Shown here piece after piece: positions 17,139 to 25,051 of a stretch of 64,000 nucleotides of DNA (the first letter of the stretch is position 1; each line of letters starts with the position of its first letter). The notes below the pieces were generated by a model. The model was not told the origin of the DNA and made no database searches. It saw only the letters and a program-made list of their open reading frames with translations. Source of the DNA: an uncultured Pelagibacteraceae bacterium (GTDB lineage: Bacteria > Pseudomonadota > Alphaproteobacteria > Pelagibacterales > Pelagibacteraceae). The stretch spans positions 81,435 to 145,434 of the forward strand of contig CABXYF010000001.1 of the NCBI GenBank assembly GCA_902516435.1. Reading direction: 5' to 3'. Made by a program: the position numbers and the translations under genes.

Positions 17139-18017
17139 CTAAACTTTTCCTACTATTTTTTCGTATGAGGAAGATAAATCTAAAATCATTTCGCATACCC
17201 CAAAAGTATAATCTTTTATACTTGCTACAGGTGTAATTTCTGCTGCTGTTCCTGTTATAAAACATCCTTTAAAACTTTGAAGCTCATTCGGTGAAATTTT
17301 TCTCTCATTTATTTTAATACCTTTAGATTTGGCTATTTCAATGACAGTTTTTCTGGTAATACCATCTAAAAAAGAGTCGGGTATTGGAGTGTGCAATTCA
17401 TCCCTATTATCTTTAAAAAAAATATTTGCACTTGTTGCCTCTGCAATATTACCTTCATGATCAAGCATTAATGAGTCAGTATAACCTTGTTTTTCAGCCT
17501 CATGTTTTGATAGAGTACATATCATATATAAACCTGCAGCTTTACTATCCCATGGAGATGAATTTTGAGGAGGTCTTTGCCATTTGGAAATATTTAACTT
17601 GATGCCCTTTTGCTTTAGCTTTGTATCAAAATATGCAGGCCAATCCCATATGGCTATAGCAACATTTATTTTTGTTTTTTGTGCAGAAACACCCATCATC
17701 TCGCTACCTCTCCAAACAAAAGGTCTAATATATCCATTTTGAATTTTTTGATCATCAACAAGCTTTAGTATTGCCTCATTTAATTCTTTTTCAGAATAAG
17801 GAATTTGTATATCTAAACGTCTCGCTGAATGAAATAATCTTTTCGTATGATCTTCTAATTTGAATATTTTTTTATTGTAAACCCTCAAACCTTCAAATAC
17901 TAAACTTGCATAGTGCATTCCGTGACTAATTATGTGAACTCTAGCGTCTTGCCACTCAACTAATTCGTTATTGAACCAAATTTTACCTGATCTTTTATCA
18001 AAAGGGAGTTGTTCCAT
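17139..18017 (-). CDS. ilvE: Branched-chain amino acid aminotransferase (class IV)
   Basis: A 292-residue fold-type IV PLP aminotransferase. Landmarks are KIWFNNELVEWQDARVHIIS at the N-terminus, HYASLVFEGLRVY, the expected PLP-lysine region PWDSKAAGLYM, LMLDHEGNIAEATSANIFF near 190, and FITGTAAEITPVASI near the end. It converts Leu, Ile and Val to their 2-oxo acids and back. The frame is open upstream to 18077, but that would overlap the thiolase gene; I start at the Met of MEQLPFDKRSG (18017), which fits the family start and leaves 8 bases after the thiolase stop. It is probably co-transcribed with the thiolase, which could hint at branched-chain degradation. Confidence 0.87.
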   Translation of the reverse strand: MEQLPFDKRSGKIWFNNELVEWQDARVHIISHGMHYASLVFEGLRVYNKKIFKLEDHTKRLFHSARRLDIQIPYSEKELNEAILKLVDDQKIQNGYIRPFVWRGSEMMGVSAQKTKINVAIAIWDWPAYFDTKLKQKGIKLNISKWQRPPQNSSPWDSKAAGLYMICTLSKHEAEKQGYTDSLMLDHEGNIAEATSANIFFKDNRDELHTPIPDSFLDGITRKTVIEIAKSKGIKINERKISPNELQSFKGCFITGTAAEITPVASIKDYTFGVCEMILDLSSSYEKIVGKV

Positions 18018-18025
18018 TTCGAAAT

Positions 18026-19150
18026 TTACTCTACAGACTCTATAATAGTTGCAATCCCCATTCCCAGACCTATACATTGAGTTGCTAAAGCATATCGTTT
18101 ATTTTCTCTTTTTAAAAGTTGAGCTGCCTTCCCAGTAATTCTTGCACCAGTGGCACCAAGTGGATGACCCAGAGCTAACGCACCTCCATCGATATTTACT
18201 TTATTTTGATCTATTTTAAGGTCTTTAATGCAAGCTAAAGATTGAGAAGCAAAAGCTTCATTTAATTCAAATATATCAATATCCTTAATTGTTAAATTTG
18301 CTCGTTTTAGTGCTTTGTTAGTAGCTCCAATAGGACCTAAGCCCATGGTATTAGCATTACATCCTTGCACAGAAGTTGAAACAATTTTTCCCAATATATT
18401 TAAATTATTATCTTTTGCATATTGTTCTTCACAAATTAAAGTTGCTGCTGCTCCATCAGTTAATGGTGAGGAAGTAGCCGCTGTTACGCTTCCATTTTGA
18501 TCAAATGCAAGTTTTAATCCATCTAATTTTTCCTGAGTGCTATTAGGTCTAATGTTGCTATCTTGTGAACAATTTCCAATATGCACAATTTCATCAGCAA
18601 AATTTCCTTTTGTCTGAGCTTCAAAAGCTTTTTTATGACTAGATATCGCAAATTCTTGTTGTTCTGTTCTTGATATAGAATATTGTTTTGCTACATTCTC
18701 TGCAGTTGTACCCATTGAGAAATATACATTTGGATTATCTTTCTCATCATAGGGATATGGCAAAGAGTCAAATCCAGTTGTCACTCTTGTCATACTTTCT
18801 ACTCCGCCACAAACAAAAACTTTCCCAGATCCCATCGCAATTTTTCCTGCAGCAACGTGAATTCCTTCCATTGATGATCCGCACCATCTATCAACTGTCA
18901 TTCCTGATGTTTTAATATCCATGTTAGTTAAAAAAGTAACTAACTTTCCAATATTAAAACATTGTTCACCAGTTTGAAAGGCACAACCAATAACAATGTC
19001 TTCAATTTCCTCCCTTTTAATATTTGATTTAGTTACAAGATTATTAATCACATCAGCCAATAAATTTACTGGTTTTACATCAATTAATTCACCTTTCTTT
19101 GCCATTGTAAAAGGGGATCTTGAATAACCTGCTATAACTGATTTAAACAT
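18026..19150 (-). CDS. Thiolase (acetyl-CoA acyltransferase, FadA-like)
   Basis: A 374-residue thiolase with the three expected active-site elements: nucleophilic Cys in VDRWCGSSMEG near 90, NEAFASQ near 295 with His in GGALALGHPLGATGAR near 330, and the second Cys in ATQCIGLGMG near 360. It cleaves 3-oxoacyl-CoA to acetyl-CoA plus a shortened acyl-CoA, or runs in reverse. It lies just upstream of ilvE on the same strand. A matching bifunctional hydratase/dehydrogenase is encoded in this window at 31.9 kb, so the two could supply beta-oxidation steps although they are not in one operon. Confidence 0.88.
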   Translation of the reverse strand: MFKSVIAGYSRSPFTMAKKGELIDVKPVNLLADVINNLVTKSNIKREEIEDIVIGCAFQTGEQCFNIGKLVTFLTNMDIKTSGMTVDRWCGSSMEGIHVAAGKIAMGSGKVFVCGGVESMTRVTTGFDSLPYPYDEKDNPNVYFSMGTTAENVAKQYSISRTEQQEFAISSHKKAFEAQTKGNFADEIVHIGNCSQDSNIRPNSTQEKLDGLKLAFDQNGSVTAATSSPLTDGAAATLICEEQYAKDNNLNILGKIVSTSVQGCNANTMGLGPIGATNKALKRANLTIKDIDIFELNEAFASQSLACIKDLKIDQNKVNIDGGALALGHPLGATGARITGKAAQLLKRENKRYALATQCIGLGMGIATIIESVE

Positions 19151-19176
19151 TTTTTTATAAAAATTCTTATATATAT

Positions 19177-20298
19177 TTATTTTGGAAATGGCAAAGTGGT
19201 AATAGCTCCTCTTCTTTTTTCACCATCTAACATTTGAACAAAAATATTTTCTCCAATATCCCAGTAGTCCTTTAGAATCATAGACAAACCAATATTTTTT
19301 TTTATTCTTGGCGAATAAATGCCCGAGGTTATTTGGCCAATTTTTTTATTATCATTTGATAATACAGGCAGGGGTTGGCCTATTCCTGAACAAGGGTCTC
19401 CTTCAAAAATTATTCCTCTTATCTTTTGTTTTATTCCATTATTTTGAATTAATTTCAAAGCCTCTTTTCCAATATATTCATGATTAACATCAGGCTTACA
19501 ATATTGTTCAAGATTGCACTCAAATGGATTATTTTCATTTGTAAAATCATTTCCATAAGACATAAGTCCACCTTCAATTCTATCAATTAAGTTAGGACAA
19601 CCTGGTGTAATATTAAATTCTTGACCAGCATCCCAAATAGTTTTCCAGAGTTTTTCACCCATTTCTATAGTATCAAAATGATTATTATAAGCCTTAAAAT
19701 ATATTTCAAAACCATCTTGTTTGCTATAACCAGATCTTGCAATAACTTGTTTAGTACCTTCAAAATCCATAATTCTAAAATTAAAAAATTTAATTTTTTT
19801 TATATCTTCTCCAAAAACTTTAATCATCAAGTTCTCTGACTTCGGTCCTTGAATTGCAAGAGGATATACGTCTGGCTCCTGTATATTTACATTTAAATTC
19901 AAACCTAATGCATAAGCTTTTGCCCATAATAAAATATCCGAGTCCGCAATAGATATCCAAAACATGTCATCATCTAATTTTAGAAGAACCGGATCATTAA
20001 TCATTCCTGCATTTTCATTAAGAATAGGTATATAAAAACACTTTCCTGTTTCCATTTTAGTTATGGATCTAGGAGTTAATCTTTGCACAAGTTTTGATGC
20101 ATCAGGTCCATTAATTTGAACTTGTCTTTGACAAGAAACATCCCAAATTTGAACTTCTTTACTTAAATGCCAGTAATCAGTTTCAACTGAATTTTTAAAA
20201 CCTTTAGGAAGAAGCATATGATTTACAACTGTAAAATCTGATACACCATGTTTTTCTACCATACCTGTATAAGGTGTTCTTCTAATTCTTCTAGACAT
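19177..20298 (-). CDS. dmdA: DmdA-type DMSP demethylase (GcvT family)
   Basis: A 373-residue GcvT-fold, tetrahydrofolate-binding protein. Its start (SRRIRRTPYTGMVEKHGV then VVNHMLLP) and internal stretches DVSCQRQVQINGPDA, ISIADSDILLWAK, SGYSKQDGFEIYF and GCPNLIDRIEGGLMSYGND match what I know of DmdA rather than glycine-cleavage GcvT. DmdA moves a methyl group from dimethylsulfoniopropionate to tetrahydrofolate, leaving methylmercaptopropionate, a major carbon and sulfur route in SAR11. I begin at the Met of MSRRIRR (20298) to fit the family; the frame is open 8 codons further. DmdA has close non-DMSP relatives, so a tree is needed to be certain. No dmdBCD genes lie beside it. Confidence 0.72.
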   Translation of the reverse strand: MSRRIRRTPYTGMVEKHGVSDFTVVNHMLLPKGFKNSVETDYWHLSKEVQIWDVSCQRQVQINGPDASKLVQRLTPRSITKMETGKCFYIPILNENAGMINDPVLLKLDDDMFWISIADSDILLWAKAYALGLNLNVNIQEPDVYPLAIQGPKSENLMIKVFGEDIKKIKFFNFRIMDFEGTKQVIARSGYSKQDGFEIYFKAYNNHFDTIEMGEKLWKTIWDAGQEFNITPGCPNLIDRIEGGLMSYGNDFTNENNPFECNLEQYCKPDVNHEYIGKEALKLIQNNGIKQKIRGIIFEGDPCSGIGQPLPVLSNDNKKIGQITSGIYSPRIKKNIGLSMILKDYWDIGENIFVQMLDGEKRRGAITTLPFPK

Positions 20299-20341
20299 AT
20301 TTAATTTAATATTTTTTAACATAGATAAATTTTATTAATTA

Positions 20342-20677
20342 TTATTTAGACCACCAAATTGAATAACCATTTGGTGAAATAATAATTGGTAAATGATATT
20401 TTTTTTTTGGATCTTCCATTTTAAATTTAATTGTTACTTCTTTAACAACTGTTTTTACTGAAAAGTAGTCAGCAATTTTACAAATCATTTCATAATCACA
20501 TGCACAATCATCATTAGAAAGTTCAAAGTTTTCTGAAATTCTTCCACCCTCATCTGACTCTGTTTCAAAAAATATTTTTTTTGCTCCAGATGAATTAATT
20601 TGATTAATTATTACTTTAACCCCACTAGCATGTGTGCCATTGACTGAGTTTAATAGATGAGAAGATAATGTTGCCAT
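20342..20677 (-). CDS. Transthyretin-like / 5-hydroxyisourate hydrolase-like protein
   Basis: A 111-residue protein with the transthyretin-like fold. It has the N-terminal LSSHLLNSVNGTHASGVKV with the conserved His, the central DEGGRISENF with the conserved Arg, and the C-terminal YHLPIIISPNGYS with the second His. HIU hydrolase acts after uricase in urate breakdown. However, the family-ending YRGS tetrapeptide is replaced here by WWSK, and no uricase or OHCU decarboxylase gene is nearby. It sits 3 bases after a TPP-enzyme gene, so it may be part of that unit. Either an active but divergent hydrolase or a repurposed family member. Confidence 0.75.
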   Translation of the reverse strand: MATLSSHLLNSVNGTHASGVKVIINQINSSGAKKIFFETESDEGGRISENFELSNDDCACDYEMICKIADYFSVKTVVKEVTIKFKMEDPKKKYHLPIIISPNGYSIWWSK

Positions 20678-20680
20678 ATT

Positions 20681-22423
20681 TTATTCTATTGAAGCCTTGT
20701 CTCTTTTATCACTTACTGCAGCAACAATAGGACTGATCACACCTTTTGCTTTAACATTGATACAAGCGGTTTTGCCACTTTCTATTGCTCTTTTTAAAGC
20801 AGGTGCTAGTTGTTCTCTTTTTGTTACAAGTTCACCATGACCTCCAAATCCTTCAAATATTTTATGGAAAGGTATATCCCTAAAATCTGTAGCAAAGTGT
20901 TTTCCACTTTCAAACAATCTTTCTTGTTGTTGAGATATACAGTCTAAACCACCGTTATTATCTATTACTACAACAATCGGTTTATTTTCTTGAAAAGCAG
21001 CCTCTATTGATAAACCACCTGACAGAAATGCTCCATCACCACTTATCAATATTACATTTGAATTAGGGTGAGTATTTTTTGCAGAAAGAGCAAAAGGCAC
21101 ACCAACTCCCAACATACTAAAAGTACCTGGATGGAGAATTCCTCCAATTTTTTTTCCTTTAGATCCTGCAATATTTATTGCAATCTCAGACCAAAAATGT
21201 GTATTACCCCCATCAATTACTAACCAATCTTTTTCTCCAATAGCATCTTGAACATCCAAGGCTAATTGAAGAGGATGCATTTTTCCTCCATTCATTTCAG
21301 CTTCTTTTGTTTCTTTGCTTAAATCTTTTAAAGTTTTATCAACCCACTCCATTTTTTTTGATTTGTTGAGATCAAACCACTTTTTATCTAAATTCCATTT
21401 ATTACTAAGTTTAAGTTTGTTTAAAGTATCAAAAAATACACCTGGGTCACATAAGAGGTTAATATCTGCTGCTCTATTAAGCTCTATTTCTTCATGAGAT
21501 CCATTAATACAAATAAGCCTAGTTGTTTTTGGAAAAAGTGGAGGGTTTCCAAAATTCATCTGATTATCTAATCTTGCCCCAACCATTAGAACTAAGTCAG
21601 ATTCATTTAATGCAAACTTAGAGGGAGGATATTGATGTATGTCAGCTAAACCCATATAGGCATTAGCTTCTTCACCAAGTAATTTTTGGTGATAAGGAAT
21701 ATTGAATATAGGAATACTTAAATTGCTTCCTACTTCCTCTAATTTTTTTTCAGACTCTGACCACCAAACTCCGTGACCACCGATTAAAACTGGTTTTTTT
21801 GAATTACAAGCAAGTTCTAATATTTCAGAAATCTGTACTGGATCAGGCCATGCTTTGACTATAGGTTTTTTTTGATGTGAAAATGGTCTCTCTTCAAGGC
21901 CTGCATCTTCAGAAAATGATGAAAACATAATATCAACAGGCATACTTAAATGTACTGCACCTGGATATCCATTAGTTGCTATTCTATATGCTTTGTCTAC
22001 AAATTCTCTTATTCTAGTGCCATCTGTTATACTAGCGCTATACTTAGTTAGTGGTGCAGCAATAGCGACATCATCAATTTCCTTAAATCCACCTGAACCC
22101 TGTCTTTTTAAACTACTGGAACCAGTTATAAAAATTACAGGTGATCTTTCGCCCCAAGCTTCCATCATCGAAGGGACTGCATTTGCAAATCCTTCTGGAC
22201 CTACAAGACAAACTGTAGGTTTTCTCGTAATTCTAGTATGTCCGTCAGCAATATGTCCTGCTATTTGTTCATGGGGACAATTTATTACCTCCATCTGGCA
22301 CTCCATAAATCCTTCAAGTGCTGGATTACAAAAACCTCCAGACAAAGTAAACACATGTTTAATACCTTTGTCTTTTAAGGCTCTAGCAATTAACGACCCA
22401 CCTCTAATTTTTTTTTCTGACAT
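20681..22423 (-). CDS. TPP-dependent acetolactate-synthase/decarboxylase-like enzyme
   Basis: A 580-residue TPP enzyme: an N-terminal Pyr domain with FTLSGGFCNPALEGF near 25 and the activating Glu in NCPHEQIAGHIADGH near 52, SGGFKEIDDVAIAAPLTKYS near 110, a central domain, and a PP domain with SGDGAFLSGGLSIEAAF near 458 and the VIDNNGG metal motif. Its ATG directly follows the stop of an FMN-dependent 2-hydroxyacid oxidase gene, suggesting that the oxidase makes a 2-oxo acid which this enzyme decarboxylates or condenses. Benzoylformate-decarboxylase, oxalyl-CoA-decarboxylase and acetolactate-synthase relatives are all possible. It is not a close paralogue of the TPP enzyme at 930-2633 by eye. 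Confidence 0.83.
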   Translation of the reverse strand: MSEKKIRGGSLIARALKDKGIKHVFTLSGGFCNPALEGFMECQMEVINCPHEQIAGHIADGHTRITRKPTVCLVGPEGFANAVPSMMEAWGERSPVIFITGSSSLKRQGSGGFKEIDDVAIAAPLTKYSASITDGTRIREFVDKAYRIATNGYPGAVHLSMPVDIMFSSFSEDAGLEERPFSHQKKPIVKAWPDPVQISEILELACNSKKPVLIGGHGVWWSESEKKLEEVGSNLSIPIFNIPYHQKLLGEEANAYMGLADIHQYPPSKFALNESDLVLMVGARLDNQMNFGNPPLFPKTTRLICINGSHEEIELNRAADINLLCDPGVFFDTLNKLKLSNKWNLDKKWFDLNKSKKMEWVDKTLKDLSKETKEAEMNGGKMHPLQLALDVQDAIGEKDWLVIDGGNTHFWSEIAINIAGSKGKKIGGILHPGTFSMLGVGVPFALSAKNTHPNSNVILISGDGAFLSGGLSIEAAFQENKPIVVVIDNNGGLDCISQQQERLFESGKHFATDFRDIPFHKIFEGFGGHGELVTKREQLAPALKRAIESGKTACINVKAKGVISPIVAAVSDKRDKASIE

Positions 22424-23581
22424 CTAATATTTAAAGTCTCTTATAAACCTTTCTGAAATTATATCTGAAGAAGTATCTTTTATATCAGTTAAACCAACTA
22501 ATCCCAAGGCAGTACTTATTTCATCTTTTATTATGTCCACAACTCGTTTCAGTCCCTTGGCACCATCTGCTCCAATTCCATACATTAAAGGTCTTCCAAT
22601 CATCGTAAAATCAGCACCCATTGCTAAAGCTCTTACCACATCACTTCCACCTCTAATTCCACTATCGAATATAATTGGAAAATCTTTTCCTAATGCATTT
22701 CTTATTAAAGGCAATGCTTCAATTGATGATAAAGCACTATCCAACTGTCTTCCTCCATGATTTGACACCTGTATTGCATCAGCACCTTCAGATTTGATTT
22801 TGATTGCATCTTCAGATGACATCACACCTTTAATTATTAACTTACCCTTCCATTTTTCTCTAATTCTTTTTAGCGTATCCCAATCTGTAGCACCTCTACT
22901 CTCACTTCTTACAAATTTGTTACCCTTCTTGGATGTTTCGTAATTCATTGGTTTTGGTATACCATTAAGCAAAGTACTAATTGACCAATTTGGATGAGTT
23001 GCAAAGTCAACAAATTGTTTTAATCCAAGGTTAAAAGGTACATTAAAACCGTTTCGATTATCTTTAGCTCTACGAAATTGTATTGGTACGTCCACAGTTA
23101 AAATTGCAACCTTGTAACCAGTTCTCTCAGCTCTATCTAGTAACTCCATAACAAATTCTTCATCTTGAAAATTATAAAGTTGTAGCCAAACATTTCCTTT
23201 AGAAAATACATACATATTTTCTAGAGAGGTTGAGGAAGCCATTGACACACACATAGGCACATTACTTGAAATACTCTCTTCGGCTAACATTTTGTCAGCT
23301 CCTGGCCAAGTTAAATTACACATGCCCATCGGCGCAAAACCAAATGGTTGGTTATATTCAAATCCTAGAATATCTTTTTTGATAATTCTTTTTTCTACAT
23401 TTCGTAAAACTTTTGGTTGCAATCTTATTTGATCTAAGGATTTACTATTGTTCTCACATAATCGTTCATCACCTGATGCACCATCAACGAAATCAAACAT
23501 TAATTTTGGGACACGTTTTTTTGCAACAATTCTTGCTTCTTCAACGCTATGTATTTTTTTACTTGGAACTACGTTATTCAT
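22424..23581 (-). CDS. FMN-dependent alpha-hydroxyacid dehydrogenase/oxidase
   Basis: A 385-residue TIM-barrel flavoprotein of the lactate/glycolate/mandelate oxidase family. The N-terminal SVEEARIVAKKRVPKLMFDF precedes DGASGDERLCENN. Further landmarks are GFAPMGMCNLTWPG near 87, WLQLYNFQDEEF near 130, VAILTVDVP near 153, and the catalytic His-Gly-Gly-Arg block QVSNHGGRQLDSA near 270. FMN-phosphate binding follows in FDSGIRGGSDVVRALAMGAD. It oxidises a 2-hydroxyacid to a 2-oxo acid with electrons going to oxygen or the respiratory chain. It abuts the TPP-enzyme gene and follows peptidase E closely on the same strand. Confidence 0.88.
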   Translation of the reverse strand: MNNVVPSKKIHSVEEARIVAKKRVPKLMFDFVDGASGDERLCENNSKSLDQIRLQPKVLRNVEKRIIKKDILGFEYNQPFGFAPMGMCNLTWPGADKMLAEESISSNVPMCVSMASSTSLENMYVFSKGNVWLQLYNFQDEEFVMELLDRAERTGYKVAILTVDVPIQFRRAKDNRNGFNVPFNLGLKQFVDFATHPNWSISTLLNGIPKPMNYETSKKGNKFVRSESRGATDWDTLKRIREKWKGKLIIKGVMSSEDAIKIKSEGADAIQVSNHGGRQLDSALSSIEALPLIRNALGKDFPIIFDSGIRGGSDVVRALAMGADFTMIGRPLMYGIGADGAKGLKRVVDIIKDEISTALGLVGLTDIKDTSSDIISERFIRDFKY

Positions 23582-23584
23582 AAT

Positions 23585-24268
23585 TTATTTTATATACTCT
23601 TTTAGACTAATTTTATTATTTTTATCAACAAAATATGCATCACAATTTTCCCTAGTAGAACAAACTTCTTTAGCAACTCCATTAACAAAAAGTACAGCAA
23701 CACCATCATCTATAGCAACACCTGGAGGCAACTTGTTTTTTTTAATTTCTGATTGATATTGAGACATTCTATTATCTTCTAATGAGTGTGGAGTACAACT
23801 CCCTGATATCAAGTTAATACCTTTTAAAGGTTTATATCCTGAACCTAAAGAGTCTGTCAAAATCCAATCAAACCAACACACACCACCAGCGCTAACACCT
23901 GACAATATTATTCCTTTCTCATACGCATTTTTAAAAATATTAATTAAATTATAATTTTTCCAAAGTTCTAACATGTAGGCAGTATTTCCCCCTCCAATAT
24001 AAATTATATGTTTATCAAAAATCCACTGAGAAAAACCAACTTCATTAGATGTAAGGTTAAAATGAGATAAGTCTAAATTTTGATTTTCAAATCTTTTATA
24101 AAATAAGTCAATTTTTGTTTTATCATCCTTACTAGCTGTTGCCAAAAAACCAATTTTTTTATTTTTATTAGTAGATTGGTTAATAACAAAATCATCTAAC
24201 CCTTCATCAGTTTGATGAGTGAATCCACCACCACCTATTGCAATTATTTTTTTTTCTAATTTAGACAT
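23585..24268 (-). CDS. Peptidase S51 (dipeptidase E family)
   Basis: A 227-residue cytoplasmic Ser peptidase-like protein. The glycine-rich start IIAIGGGGF, the IYIGGGNTAYML stretch near 91, and the nucleophile elbow ILSGVSAGGVCWFDW (Ser near 123) are diagnostic of the S51 family, followed by PGVAIDDGVAVLF near 190. Dipeptidase E cleaves Asp-X dipeptides; relatives include cyanophycinase. It starts a minus-strand group with the FMN oxidase and TPP enzyme (3-base gap) and diverges from the solute-binding-like gene with 54 bases between starts. Confidence 0.83.
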   Translation of the reverse strand: MSKLEKKIIAIGGGGFTHQTDEGLDDFVINQSTNKNKKIGFLATASKDDKTKIDLFYKRFENQNLDLSHFNLTSNEVGFSQWIFDKHIIYIGGGNTAYMLELWKNYNLINIFKNAYEKGIILSGVSAGGVCWFDWILTDSLGSGYKPLKGINLISGSCTPHSLEDNRMSQYQSEIKKNKLPPGVAIDDGVAVLFVNGVAKEVCSTRENCDAYFVDKNNKISLKEYIK

Positions 24269-24322
24269 TAAATTAATTAAAGTTATAAAATTAATATATA
24301 ATATTAATCAAAAATAATTCTA

Positions 24323-25051
24323 ATGATTGATGATATAATTAAAAAAATTGCACCAACAGGCGTATTACGTATAGGTGTAAATATGAGCAATTTTTTACTT
24401 GTAAATAGCAAAGAAAAGTTGGGAGTTATAGACGGTGTATCACCAGGTATAGGGAAAAAATTGGCAAAAGAGCTAAATATAAATTTTGAAATAGTTCAAT
24501 TTGCAAATCCTGGTTTATTGGCTGATGCTGTAGACAATAATGAATGGGACATTGGCAACATTGCTTCAGAGAAAGAAAGGGGCAAAACTATAGATTTTAG
24601 TGACCCTTATGTGAATATAGATGCCAACTTTCTTTTTAGAGAAGAAGATAACTTTAAAAATAATAATGATATAGATCAGCCAGGTATTAAAATAGGTGTC
24701 TTTGAAAGAAGTGCCTATGATCTTTGGCTAACTGAAAACTTTAAAAAAGCAGAATTAATTCGTGTAAATTCCATTGAGAAGTCACATAATTTATTTAAAG
24801 AAAATAAAGTTGATATTTTAGCAGGTCTTAAACCTAAGCTTATTGACGAAATGAAAAAAAATAATAATTATGAAATGATTCAAAGTCCTTTTACCTATAT
24901 TAAACAATCGATAGGTATCAAAAAAGGTAACCCTGAAGTTCTAGATTTTATAAATAAATTTATCTCAAATAACATTAAAGAGGGATACATCAAAAGTTTA
25001 CTCCAACAACATGATGTACAGGATAAATTAAGTATTCCTAAAATTAATTAA
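24323..25051 (+). CDS. Family 3 solute-binding-like protein without signal peptide
   Basis: A 242-residue protein with the fold of amino-acid ABC transporter binding proteins: VLRIGVNMSNFLLV, PGIGKKLAKELNINFEIVQF, EWDIGNIASEKERGKTIDFSDPY and a C-terminal SIGIKKGNPEVLDFINKFI. Unusually there is no signal peptide; the frame has a stop about 15 bases upstream and no alternative start, so it should stay in the cytoplasm. It could be a cytosolic ligand sensor, or a cyclohexadienyl-dehydratase-like enzyme derived from this fold. It stands alone on the plus strand and its 3' end overlaps the convergent GcvT-family gene by 4 bases. Confidence 0.78.
   Translation: MIDDIIKKIAPTGVLRIGVNMSNFLLVNSKEKLGVIDGVSPGIGKKLAKELNINFEIVQFANPGLLADAVDNNEWDIGNIASEKERGKTIDFSDPYVNIDANFLFREEDNFKNNNDIDQPGIKIGVFERSAYDLWLTENFKKAELIRVNSIEKSHNLFKENKVDILAGLKPKLIDEMKKNNNYEMIQSPFTYIKQSIGIKKGNPEVLDFINKFISNNIKEGYIKSLLQQHDVQDKLSIPKIN

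Noticed and set aside
18018..18077. Longer start for ilvE overlapping the thiolase gene
   Set aside because: The 20 extra residues do not resemble the family and would overlap the thiolase coding end; MEQLPFDKRSG is the natural start.
21993..22427. 144-codon plus-strand open frame opposite the TPP enzyme
   Set aside because: Fully contained in the reverse strand of a strongly supported TPP enzyme gene; no ribosome site or family features.
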